NCBI RefSeq assembly: GCF_002980495.1
Contig: NZ_PVBR01000002.1
Coordinates: forward strand, 310,001-374,000
DNA length: 64,000 nt
Reading direction: 5' to 3'
Origin: Phyllobacterium phragmitis
GTDB lineage: Bacteria > Pseudomonadota > Alphaproteobacteria > Rhizobiales > Rhizobiaceae
Shown: positions 43,334 to 54,047 of the stretch, piece after piece
Position numbering within the stretch: the first letter of the stretch is position 1
Layout of the letters: each line of letters begins with the position of its first letter
Translations under genes and position numbers: made by a program
Notes under the pieces: model-generated
Database searches by the model: none
Told to the model about the DNA's origin: nothing
Seen by the model: only the letters and a program-made list of their open reading frames with translations

Positions 43334-45370
43334 TCATATGTCCTTGGAAATTCGCAAAGCGTCGTAGATCGCAGCATGGGTATTGCGCGCGGCCACTGCA
43401 TCGCCAATGCGAAAAAGCTGAAACTTCCCTTCGGGGTTGCGAAGAGCTGATTGAGGGCTACCCGCAAGCAGTTGATCGTGCGAAATCTCGCCGAGGTTCT
43501 TGGAAGACGGCCTGAGCTCGAAATAGAGTTCGTCGAGCGGTATAGTCCCGTGATTGACAACAACCTGATCTACAATTCGCTGCTTGGAAACCCCACCGTA
43601 ATCGCTTCCCACGTGAGCGATAAGTTGATTTCCTTTTTTCTCGACCGCCTCGAGCCTAAAGGTAACGGTGAACGTTACGTCCAGTTTCTGAAGCGATCGC
43701 ATGTAAGGAACCAGATTCATCGCCATGACTTCCGGGGCGAACGATCGGTCGGGCGTCATGATCTCAACTTTTGCGCCGGCATTGGCCAGGAATTCAGCGG
43801 CTTGAAGACCTGCATGATCGCCGGCGTCATCGAAAATCAACACATTTGTCCCGGGCTTCACATCGCCAGAGATGATATCCCATGCGGAAATGACAAGTTC
43901 GTTGCCGTTGGCAAGAACCTCTGTATGAGGCATGCCGCCCGTGGCGATGATGACGACGTCGGGATTTTCTGCCTCGATCGTCGAGGGATTCGCCCAAGTG
44001 TTGAAATGGAAGACAACATCATGCTTCTCGCATTGAACCATGCGCCAGTCGATGATGCTGATCATCTCACGGCGGCGCTCGCTTTGGGCAGTGAGCCGGA
44101 CCTGCCCCCCCACGTCGTTCGCTGCCTCGAAAACAACAACGTCGTGACCGCGCTCGGCTGCAACACGCGCGGCTTCGAGCCCGCCCGGACCGGCCCCGAT
44201 AATAACGACTTTCTTCTTGACCTCGGCTTTTTGAATAATGTGCGGCATCGTCAGTTCGCGACCGGTCGCCGCATTATGAATACAGAAGGCTGCTCCACCC
44301 TGATAGATGCGGTCCAGACAGTAGTTCGCGCCAACGCACGGACGGATATCCTCTTCGCGCCCTTCCATGATCTTTCGAACGATGTGCGGATCCGTCATAT
44401 GGGCACGGGTCATGCCGACCATATCCACCTTGCCGGATGCAATGGCATAGCGAGCGGTGGCAACGTCCGGAATCTTCGCGGCGTGAAAAATTGGGAAATT
44501 GGTCGCTGCGCGAATTTCACCGGCGAAGTCCAAGTGAGGTGCGTTCGCCATTCCTTGAATGGGAATGACATCGGTTAGGCCAGGGTCCGTATCAATGTGA
44601 CCCCTGATGACGTTCAGGTAGTCAATCAGCCCGCTTTCCTTGAGACGCCTGGAGATTTCCAGACCTTCCGCTTTCCCTGTACCGCCCGGAAGACATTCAT
44701 CTGCGGTATAGCGGACCCCGAGGATGAAGTCAGAGCCTACCCGCGTGCGGATCGCCTTGAGAACATCCATGCAAAACCGCATCCGATTGTCCAAAGAACC
44801 GCCATAGGGCCCTTCAAGCTCGTTGGTGAGCGGAGAAGAAAACTGGTCAAGCAGATGACCGTAGGCTTCCAGTTCGACGCCGTCCATCCCCCCAGCCTTC
44901 ATGCGTTCCGCGGCATCGGCAAAATCCTTGATGATGCGCTCAATGTCCCAATCCTCCATTTTTTTGGGAAATGCGCGGTGCGAGGCTTCGCGATGATGTG
45001 AAGGTGCTACGACCGGCAGCCAGTCGCCTTTGTCCCACCGCGTGCGCCGTCCAAGATGGGTGAGCTGGATCATAATCGCCGCGCCCTCTTCATGCACGGC
45101 GTCGGCCATCTCCCTTATCCACGGCACGATCTCGTCCTTGTAGGCGAGCAGGTTGTTAAAGACTGGCGGGCTGTCTTTCGAGACCGCTGCGGAACCGGCG
45201 GTCATTGTCATTGCCACACCTCCCCTCGCACGCTCGACAGTGTAGGCGCGGTACCGCTCCTTGGGCATACCGTCCTCCGGATACGCAGGCTCGTGCGCCG
45301 TCACGATTATGCGATTTCTCAGCGTGAGGTGCTTGAGCTGATAAGGCTGAAGGAGGGGATCGTTCGACAT
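43334..45370 (-). CDS. FMN/4Fe-4S/FAD demethylase-type flavoprotein (DgcA/TMADH-like)
   Basis: 678 residues. An N-terminal TIM barrel of the NADH:flavin oxidoreductase/old yellow enzyme family (YQLKHLTLRNRIIVTAHEPA, PLTNELEGPYGGSLDNRMRF), a 4Fe-4S site CVGANYCLDRIYQGGAAFC, and a C-terminal FAD/NAD domain KKVVIIGAGPGGLEAARVAA. This is the layout of trimethylamine dehydrogenase, dimethylglycine catabolism protein DgcA and N-methylproline demethylases. Here it probably removes a methyl from a betaine-derived secondary amine. Divergent from the TetR gene. Confidence 0.87.
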   Translation of the reverse strand: MSNDPLLQPYQLKHLTLRNRIIVTAHEPAYPEDGMPKERYRAYTVERARGGVAMTMTAGSAAVSKDSPPVFNNLLAYKDEIVPWIREMADAVHEEGAAIMIQLTHLGRRTRWDKGDWLPVVAPSHHREASHRAFPKKMEDWDIERIIKDFADAAERMKAGGMDGVELEAYGHLLDQFSSPLTNELEGPYGGSLDNRMRFCMDVLKAIRTRVGSDFILGVRYTADECLPGGTGKAEGLEISRRLKESGLIDYLNVIRGHIDTDPGLTDVIPIQGMANAPHLDFAGEIRAATNFPIFHAAKIPDVATARYAIASGKVDMVGMTRAHMTDPHIVRKIMEGREEDIRPCVGANYCLDRIYQGGAAFCIHNAATGRELTMPHIIQKAEVKKKVVIIGAGPGGLEAARVAAERGHDVVVFEAANDVGGQVRLTAQSERRREMISIIDWRMVQCEKHDVVFHFNTWANPSTIEAENPDVVIIATGGMPHTEVLANGNELVISAWDIISGDVKPGTNVLIFDDAGDHAGLQAAEFLANAGAKVEIMTPDRSFAPEVMAMNLVPYMRSLQKLDVTFTVTFRLEAVEKKGNQLIAHVGSDYGGVSKQRIVDQVVVNHGTIPLDELYFELRPSSKNLGEISHDQLLAGSPQSALRNPEGKFQLFRIGDAVAARNTHAAIYDALRISKDI

Positions 45371-45416
45371 CAGTCGGGCTCCGGTTTATGGCGGCACTGG
45401 GACAACGCTATGCGAA

Positions 45417-45478
45417 AATGTACATTAGTGTCAATAATCAAAACATTTACGTCATGAATATCGACATGAATGTACATT
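45417..45478. promoter_or_regulatory. Twin TetR-type operators AATGTACATT
   Basis: The ten-base palindrome AATGTACATT occurs exactly at 45417-45426 and 45469-45478, both extended by A/T. Their centres are 52 bases apart, five helical turns, in the promoter between the flavoprotein and tetR. Two dimers on one face of the helix is the simplest reading. Confidence 0.72.
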
Positions 45479-45518
45479 TTTGTTGTGCAGGGCTTTAGAT
45501 TTTGTTAGGAGATGGATT

Positions 45519-46148
45519 ATGGAACAGGTCTTAAACGACAGCGGCTGGCGTGGATCGCCGGAGGGGTGGCTGGAAGCGGCCTACGAATCCCTTCTGGAGT
45601 CAGGCGTGGACTCGGTGAAGATCCTGCCTCTTGCGAAAAGGCTGAAGCTCTCCCGAACCAGCTTCTATTGGTTCTTTAAAGATCGAGAAGAACTGCTGAG
45701 CGCGCTAATTGCGCGCTGGCGGGAAAAGAACACCGGAAACATCATCAAGCAGTCGGATTCCTATGCGGAATCGCTCGCCGAGGCGATGCTGAACGTGTTT
45801 GATTGCTGGCTCGACAGAAACTTGTTTGATGCGAAGTTCGAGTTTGCGGTGCGTAGCTGGGCTCTGCAATCAGACGAAATTCTCGCCGAGGTCCAGAAGG
45901 CCGATCAGTTGCGGCTTGAGGCTTTGAAACGCATGTTCATGCGGTTCGGCTACGAAGAGATCTCCGCGGACGTGCGCGCGCGCACCACCTATCTCGTCCA
46001 GATCGGTTACATCTCGATGCAATCGAACGAGGACATCGCGCTGCGTATGAAGCGTATTCCCGAATACATCGCCATTTATACCGGCCAAGTGCCCCAGCAA
46101 AGAGAGCTCGATCGCTTCTTTGCAAGGCATGGCTACACGCCAGACTGA
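45519..46148 (+). CDS. TetR-family transcriptional regulator
   Basis: 209 residues from ATG at 45519 behind TTAGGAG. The N-terminal HTH is GWLEAAYESLLESGVDSVKI, then LAKRLKLSRTSFYWFFKDRE ELL, the usual TetR recognition helix. The C-terminal ligand domain has no recognised sensor. It is divergently transcribed from the flavoprotein and followed 11 bases later by the proC-like gene. It likely controls the betaine island via the twin operators. Confidence 0.9.
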   Translation: MEQVLNDSGWRGSPEGWLEAAYESLLESGVDSVKILPLAKRLKLSRTSFYWFFKDREELLSALIARWREKNTGNIIKQSDSYAESLAEAMLNVFDCWLDRNLFDAKFEFAVRSWALQSDEILAEVQKADQLRLEALKRMFMRFGYEEISADVRARTTYLVQIGYISMQSNEDIALRMKRIPEYIAIYTGQVPQQRELDRFFARHGYTPD

Positions 46149-46159
46149 GGGCCGCCGCA

Positions 46160-46954
46160 ATGCCGCACACGATGAGGATCGGGATTATCGGCGGCGCGGG
46201 GTGGCTTGGCGGAGCGATTGCAAGCTCCCTCCTTGCATCCGGGATAGTTCGATCAGAAGCTCTGTCATTGTCATATAGAAGCGCGAGACCGACACATTAT
46301 CCCCACGCCCACTGGACGCAGGACAACCAGGAAGTGGCGGATCGTTCGGATGTGATCATCATTTCGGTGCGGCCTGCCGACTGGTCTGCCCTTGCGTTCG
46401 ATTCGCGCGGCAAGCTCATCATTTCCGTTATGGCTGGCATCCGGCTGGACCAGATTGCCACACGTCACAGGACTCGCCGTGCGGTTCGGGCGTTGCCAAA
46501 TGCGGCGGCGGAAGTCGCTGGGTCCTATACACCGTGGTTCGCATCCGCTGGTGTGTCGGAGGCCGACCGAGCTGCGGTGCGCGAGATATTTAGTGCGTGC
46601 GGTGTCGAAGATGAGGTCCGAAATGAGAGCAGTATCGACTATTTCACCGGACTGACCGGCGCAGGACCAGCCTTTCCGGCATTGCTTGCGGCAGCAATGG
46701 TGAACGATGCCATCCGGCAGGGCATTCCCGACGATGTTGCACGTCGCGCGGTGACGACCGTTCTGGTGGGAACAGGCCGGCTGCTCGAACAGCGCCAGGA
46801 TTGTCCAAACGACATCGTCGCATCTTTTCTCGACTACCGTGGAACCACGGCGGCCGCGATCGACGCCATGCGGAGCCTGGGGTTCGATGAAGCTGTTGCA
46901 GAAGGGCTTTCGGCCGCTGCCAAGAAATCGGTGAGTATGGGAGATACCTCCTGA
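46160..46954 (+). CDS. Pyrroline-5-carboxylate reductase homologue (ProC-like)
   Basis: 264 residues. Rossmann motif RIGIIGGAGWLGGAIASSLL, then YFTGLTGAGPAFPALLAAAM where the family has S/T-G-x-G-P-A-Y, and C-terminal helix DIVASFLDYRGTTAAAIDAM. ProC reduces P5C to proline; a second, island-borne homologue could recycle an imine or N-methylated proline. It is downstream of tetR in the island. Confidence 0.8.
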   Translation: MPHTMRIGIIGGAGWLGGAIASSLLASGIVRSEALSLSYRSARPTHYPHAHWTQDNQEVADRSDVIIISVRPADWSALAFDSRGKLIISVMAGIRLDQIATRHRTRRAVRALPNAAAEVAGSYTPWFASAGVSEADRAAVREIFSACGVEDEVRNESSIDYFTGLTGAGPAFPALLAAAMVNDAIRQGIPDDVARRAVTTVLVGTGRLLEQRQDCPNDIVASFLDYRGTTAAAIDAMRSLGFDEAVAEGLSAAAKKSVSMGDTS

Positions 46955-47020
46955 CGACCCGTTGCGCGGGTAAACGCGGCATCCCGCACCTTTCCAACTG
47001 CCGCAAAAGAGGGAACAATA

Positions 47021-48022
47021 ATGAAAAAGCTACTAGCGTCTACATGCCTGATGTTCGGCCTGTTCGGTACCGCGTCGGTCTCAACTGCCGCAGAATGTGG
47101 GAGCCTGACAATCGCCAGCATGAACTGGCAAAGTGCGGAGGTACTTTCGAACCTCGACAAAATTATCCTCAATGAAGGCTACGGATGCAGCGCTGACATC
47201 ACCGTTGGCGATACCGTTCCCACTATCACCTCCATGGCTGAAAAAGGCCAACCAGATATCGCACCGGAAGCCTGGATCGACCTTCTGCCTGACGTCGTCA
47301 AGAAGGGCACTGACGAAGGGAAGCTTGTTCTCGTCGGTTCTCCATTGCCTGACGGGGGCGTTCAGGGATGGTGGATTCCCAAATACCTCGCTGATGCTCA
47401 TCCCGAAATCAAGACAATCCCGGACATGCTGAAACACCCGGAACTCTTCCCTGCTGCAGAAGACCCTTCCAAAGGTGCTCTCTTGAACGGTCCGCAGGGA
47501 TGGGGTGGTACGGTCGTTACCTCTCAGCTTTTCAAGGCGCTCGACGGATCGAAATCCAACTTCACGCTGGTCGACACAGGTTCAGCCGCTGGATTGGATG
47601 GCGGGATCTCGAAGGCATACGAGCGGCAACAGGGTTTCGCAACCTATTACTGGGCTCCGACTGCTCTTCTGGGCAAGTACGAAATGGTGAAGCTTGAGCC
47701 TGGCGTGCCGCACGATGATGCTGAGTGGAAGCGTTGCAACACCGTAGCGGATTGCCCCGATCCAAAGCCGAATGCATGGCCAGTGGATAAGGTCGTCACC
47801 TTGGTGGCCAAGTCTTTCTCCGAGAAAGTTGGTCCGGAGGTGATGAGCTATATCGAGAAGCGCTCCTGGAGCAATGAGACCGTCGGCAAACTGATGGCGT
47901 GGATGACAGAAAACCAGGCATCAGGCGAAGACGGCGCGAAACACTTCCTCAAAGAAAACAAAGACATCTGGATGAAGTGGGTATCGCCTGAAGCGGCGGA
48001 AAAGATCGAAGCTTCACTGTAA
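47021..48022 (+). CDS. Quaternary-amine ABC importer, binding protein (ProX-like)
   Basis: 333 residues with signal MKKLLASTCLMFGLFGTASV (cleavage after STA). Aromatic residues in SMNWQSAEV, APEAWIDLLP, GPQGWGGTVV and FATYYWAPTA could form the cage for a trimethylammonium/dimethylammonium group, as in glycine betaine and proline betaine binding proteins. It has Trp-rich regions different from ChoX at 4237, so the ligand differs. First gene of a ProXWV set; hairpin follows. Confidence 0.87.
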   Translation: MKKLLASTCLMFGLFGTASVSTAAECGSLTIASMNWQSAEVLSNLDKIILNEGYGCSADITVGDTVPTITSMAEKGQPDIAPEAWIDLLPDVVKKGTDEGKLVLVGSPLPDGGVQGWWIPKYLADAHPEIKTIPDMLKHPELFPAAEDPSKGALLNGPQGWGGTVVTSQLFKALDGSKSNFTLVDTGSAAGLDGGISKAYERQQGFATYYWAPTALLGKYEMVKLEPGVPHDDAEWKRCNTVADCPDPKPNAWPVDKVVTLVAKSFSEKVGPEVMSYIEKRSWSNETVGKLMAWMTENQASGEDGAKHFLKENKDIWMKWVSPEAAEKIEASL

Positions 48023-48033
48023 GCCTTCTTTGT

Positions 48034-48061
48034 GTGCGGTGCGCCGGGAGACGCACCGCAC
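48034..48061 (+). promoter_or_regulatory. Intercistronic hairpin after the binding-protein gene
   Basis: GTGCGGTGCG (48034-48043) pairs perfectly with CGCACCGCAC (48052-48061), loop of eight. No T run. It would stabilise the binding-protein mRNA and attenuate read-through to the permease, like the dppA hairpin. Confidence 0.65.
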
Positions 48062-48121
48062 CCCTCATAGCCGAAAAATAGAAAGAGTCGTGCCGGCTTC
48101 TTTTTTGAGAAGGGGAACCGA

Positions 48122-49009
48122 ATGGAATGGTTTTACAAATTTCCACATATGGACGACGAAACGCTTCGCAACTTGAAGAAAGCCATAGACGATGGCTTTC
48201 GTGCCTTCACGCGCGGTTACGGCGAAATCATTGAAAGCATGTTTACGCCGCTGCAGCACTTTTTGATCAATGCGGAGCGGTTTATGACCCAGACTCCCTG
48301 GCCTATAATTGTCGCCATCATCCTTGCCATTGCTTGGGCAGCAAGCCGTAGTCTGAAGATCGTGCTTGGCTGTTTCTTTACTTTGCTCGCAATCGGCTAC
48401 TTCGACATGTGGGACGACACGATGCGCACGATCTCCATGATCTTTGTGTGCACGGTACTGTCAATCGCGATCGGGATTCCGATCGGGATTTTGATGTCGC
48501 GCTCCAACAGCGTTCAGAAGGTGATAAGCCCGATTCTCGACGTTATGCAGACCATGCCAAGTTTTGTCTATTTGATCCCGGTCGTCATGCTGCTGGGCAT
48601 TGGCAAGGTTCCGGGTCTTATTGCGGTTGTCATATATGCCATTCCTCCGATGATCCGGCTTACAGATCTCGGTATCCGGCTTGTAGACAAGGATGTCCTC
48701 GAAGCAGCGGATGCGTTTGGCTCGTCAGACCGCCAGAAGCTATTCAAGGTCCAGTTGCCGCTGGCATTGCCGACTATCATGGCCGGCATCAATCAAACCA
48801 TCATGATGGCTCTCGCAATGGTCGTTATCGCTTCAATGATTGGTGTCCAGGGCCTGGGACAGCCGGTGCTCAAGGCGATTGCGAACCAGTATTTCACGCT
48901 CGGCATTTTCAACGGTCTTGCCATCGTCGGCATCGCCATCATTTTCGATCGAGTCAGCCAGTCTTATGGCAAGCGGCTCCAGCAGCACCGGGAGATTGTC
49001 CATGGCTGA
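48122..49009 (+). CDS. Quaternary-amine ABC importer, permease (ProW-like)
   Basis: 295 residues with five to six membrane helices (IIVAIILAIAWAASRSLKI, TLSIA-type segments) and the coupling loop EAADAFGSSDRQKLFKVQLP. Strongly similar in layout to ChoW and ProW. Its start has GGGGAA at eight bases. The ATPase start overlaps the end of this gene. Confidence 0.9.
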   Translation: MEWFYKFPHMDDETLRNLKKAIDDGFRAFTRGYGEIIESMFTPLQHFLINAERFMTQTPWPIIVAIILAIAWAASRSLKIVLGCFFTLLAIGYFDMWDDTMRTISMIFVCTVLSIAIGIPIGILMSRSNSVQKVISPILDVMQTMPSFVYLIPVVMLLGIGKVPGLIAVVIYAIPPMIRLTDLGIRLVDKDVLEAADAFGSSDRQKLFKVQLPLALPTIMAGINQTIMMALAMVVIASMIGVQGLGQPVLKAIANQYFTLGIFNGLAIVGIAIIFDRVSQSYGKRLQQHREIVHG

Positions 49010-50081
49010 TCAGCGTTTCGGTGGCATCAAGATCCGCCACCTCTATAAGATTTTCGGAGCAAATCCGCCGGCTCATATCGAGGCCGTACAAAATGGCGTT
49101 TCGAAAGCAGAACTTAATGAAAAGCACGGTCATGTGCTGGGCTTGCGCGACATCAACATTGAGATTCCATCGGGCTGTATCCAAGTGATCATGGGCCTGT
49201 CCGGATCAGGCAAATCGACACTCATCCGCCACATCAACCGCCTAATCGATCCGACGGCTGGAGAGGTCCTCGTCGACGGGATTGACGTTGTCAAAATGAA
49301 TGAAGTCGAGCTGCGTGGATTTCGCAGGCATCAAACCGCCATGGTGTTCCAGAAGTTCGCACTTCTTCCCCATCGCAACGTGCTGGACAACACTGTTTAC
49401 GGTCTTGAAGTTCAGGGGATCTCGCGAGCAAAGAGGGTGGATACGGCAATGAGCTGGCTGGAACGGGTCGGCTTGAAGGGTTTCGAGCAAAAGTATCCCA
49501 ATCAGCTCTCGGGCGGCATGCAACAACGTGTTGGCCTCGCGCGGGCACTGGCCAATGATGCGCCAGCCCTTCTGATGGACGAGGCCTTCTCTGCGCTCGA
49601 TCCGCTTATCCGCACCGACATGCAAACTGTTCTTCTCGACCTGCAGAAGGAAATCAGGAAGACCATCGTCTTCATCACTCATGATCTCGACGAGGCGCTA
49701 CGCCTGGGAGACCAGATTGCCATCCTCCGCGATGGCGAGGTCATTCAACAGGGGACCAGTCAGGCCATCGTTCTGCGACCTGCCGACGACTACGTGGCAA
49801 ACTTCGTCAAAGAAGTGAACAGAGGCCGCGTCATCCATGTGGACGCCGTGATGGCGCCTTTGCAACCTGGTTTCTCGTTGCCCGGCACGTCGATTGCGTC
49901 GGGGACCCCCATTGAGGACGCCGTCCGCACTCTTGTAAACGGCCGGGAGACAGACGTTGCAGTGATTGGAGCGACTGGCGACCCGATCGGCATCGCCAAT
50001 CTCCGGCAGCTCGCAGGAGCTATGGTCAACTCGCATGCCGCTGCCCCACAAGGCAACAGCGCCTTGGCCAGAGCCGTATGA
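49002..50081 (+). CDS. Quaternary-amine ABC importer, ATPase (ProV-like)
   Basis: 359 residues. ATG at 49002 overlaps the permease by eight bases. Walker A GLSGSGKST, signature LSGGMQQRVGLARA, Walker B LLMDEAFSALD (Ala instead of Pro after Glu), H-loop FITHDLDEAL, and a C-terminal CBS-like region. A ProV/OpuAA-type subunit; its N-terminus carries the insertion VSKAELNEKHGHVLGLRDIN seen in this class. Confidence 0.92.
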   Translation: MADQRFGGIKIRHLYKIFGANPPAHIEAVQNGVSKAELNEKHGHVLGLRDINIEIPSGCIQVIMGLSGSGKSTLIRHINRLIDPTAGEVLVDGIDVVKMNEVELRGFRRHQTAMVFQKFALLPHRNVLDNTVYGLEVQGISRAKRVDTAMSWLERVGLKGFEQKYPNQLSGGMQQRVGLARALANDAPALLMDEAFSALDPLIRTDMQTVLLDLQKEIRKTIVFITHDLDEALRLGDQIAILRDGEVIQQGTSQAIVLRPADDYVANFVKEVNRGRVIHVDAVMAPLQPGFSLPGTSIASGTPIEDAVRTLVNGRETDVAVIGATGDPIGIANLRQLAGAMVNSHAAAPQGNSALARAV

Positions 50082-50151
50082 AAAGGTGGTTCGGAGCGGC
50101 AAAGATGGTGCACTTGGACCCGCAACATTCGTTATGAGAGGAACCGCATAA

Positions 50152-50310
50152 CGAGCTCAATGCGCGGCCGCGCGGACGATCGGACCATTGCTGCAGTCCG
50201 TGGGAGTGCATATTCCCGGCACCGCCGCGCGCCGAAAAACTCTGGACGAACTGAAGGCCATCGAGATCGAAGCGGGAGTTTTGGCTTCGATCCGCGGCTT
50301 CATCGCCTGA
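50152..50310 (+). other. Short open frame, possible gene remnant
   Basis: A frame of about 50 codons without a convincing start encodes VHIPGTAARRKTLDELKAIE and ends SIRGFIA. The composition looks protein-coding, but no family was recognised. It lies between the ATPase gene and the convergent reductase gene, and may be the 3' end of a lost gene. Confidence 0.3.
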
Positions 50311-50322
50311 CCTAACATATTG

Positions 50323-52736
<2,414 letters not shown>

Positions 52737-52794
52737 TCTCATATCTGTCGCGGCATCTGTCCATGACACAGAGAACTCCTCCGAAGAGGTCCTG

Positions 52795-53673
52795 ATGCCA
52801 CGACCATACGATCTCTCCTCGATGACTGCGCTCATCTGCTTCGAGGCGGCCGCGCGAAATGCGAGTTTCAAAAAAGCCGCCCAGGAAATGAACGTCACGC
52901 CAGCGGCCGTCAGCCATCAGATCAAAGCGCTTGAGATCGACCTTGGATGCAGCCTGTTCCTGCGTCGCAGCCACGGTGTCGAGTTGACGGAGAAAGGAGC
53001 GTTTCTGTTCATTGCGATCCAGCGGGGTTTCGAAATGATTTCGGAAGCCGTCACGCAGATACGCGATCGCCCCGAAAAGGTTGACGTGACCATCCGGGCC
53101 ACCACAGCAGTCAGTTCGCTATGGCTCACACCGAAGATTTCAGCCTTCTGGAAGATCCATCCCGCCATCACCGTCTCGCAGATCGTCAGCGACGTGCCCG
53201 GAATGACCAACCGCTGCGATCTGAGCATCCACTATGGCAATCCGCAGGAGAATAGCGTCGAGATCCGCAATCTGTTTCAGGATCGCATTGTCGCCCTGGG
53301 AACACCAGATTTCGCCACCGAGCACCACATTACACGAGTCGAGGATCTGCTGAAGACGCCTTTGATTCATTTAAGCACCGAGGAAACCGACTGGACGAGT
53401 TGGACCGACTGGTTCCTGGCGCTTGGACACCCCGTTCCAACGGGCCGCAGCTTCTATGTAAACAACTACATGATTGCGCTTCAGGCCGCTCAGGACGATG
53501 TCGGCGCGGTGTTGGGTTGGGATGGGCTGGTCGAAAACCTGATGCAAGAAGGACGGCTTGTCCAGCTTGTGCCTGAAAGCATCCCCTCACCCGCGACATT
53601 CCATCTGAAAATCCATCCGCGGGCGACGTCGAAAGCTCGCCTATTTGCAGACTGGCTCGTCAAAAGCACCTAA
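52795..53673 (+). CDS. LysR-family (GcvA-like) regulator
   Basis: 292 residues. HTH: ALICFEAAARNASFKKAAQE and VTPAAVSHQIKALEIDLGCS; GcvA-type effector domain with DLSIHYGNP. The start is the ATG at 52795. It is divergent from the Rieske oxygenase operon and most likely controls it with the betaine as ligand; the two-site operator is seen in the gap. Alternatively a glycine-responsive GcvA-type regulator, since glycine or serine arises from betaine. Confidence 0.9.
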   Translation: MPRPYDLSSMTALICFEAAARNASFKKAAQEMNVTPAAVSHQIKALEIDLGCSLFLRRSHGVELTEKGAFLFIAIQRGFEMISEAVTQIRDRPEKVDVTIRATTAVSSLWLTPKISAFWKIHPAITVSQIVSDVPGMTNRCDLSIHYGNPQENSVEIRNLFQDRIVALGTPDFATEHHITRVEDLLKTPLIHLSTEETDWTSWTDWFLALGHPVPTGRSFYVNNYMIALQAAQDDVGAVLGWDGLVENLMQEGRLVQLVPESIPSPATFHLKIHPRATSKARLFADWLVKST

Positions 53674-53797
53674 GCGGCTGTTCGCCGCGTTTGACAGAAT
53701 TGGTTGCGGTGGCAGGCAACCACCGATACCGACATTCATTGGAAGTCGCGATCTGATCCGCTCAATTTACCCCAGCGACGCCTCGTCGGAGTTGCAC

Positions 53798-53820
53798 TTC
53801 GAATCCTCCCCTCTCCGCCA
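53798..53820 (+). other. Detached tRNA 3' end (tRNA-Ser type), probable att site
   Basis: The 23 bases TTCGAATCCTCCCCTCTCCG plus CCA fit exactly positions 54-76 of a tRNA: T loop, T-stem 3' strand CCTCC, acceptor CCTCTCC, discriminator G, CCA. The acceptor would pair GGAGAGG, the tRNA-Ser start. The bases before it (GTTGCAC) do not form the rest of a tRNA. Such fragments are left where an element integrates into a tRNA gene. Confidence 0.6.
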
Positions 53821-53823
53821 AAC

Positions 53824-54040
53824 ACCCTGAAGAAGGGCATTCAGCCTTTCCGCGCCCATCCTTTGGCGCCAGCGTGTTATCGACGAGCGGTCGAACGGCA
53901 AATTGATGGCGGAAGAATTCCTCGCCGCAGAGCAGCTGGTAATAAGGGTTCTCCGCCCAGCGTTCGCAGAGCGCTTCGTCGGACAGGTCGTGCATCTTGA
54001 GGATGGCCAGTCCCGCCATCAGCCGGGCTGGCAGCTTCAC
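53824..54040 (-). pseudogene. IS5-family transposase fragment
   Basis: On the minus strand LPARLMAGLAILK, MHDLSDEALCERW and NPYYQLLCGEEFFRHQ are followed in another frame by LPFDRSSITRWRQRMGAERL NALLQ, the N-terminal part of IS5 transposases. The gene is broken by a frameshift and truncated at both ends, with no catalytic domain. It lies between the tRNA fragment and hipA. Confidence 0.82.
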
Positions 54041-54047
54041 GGATGAC

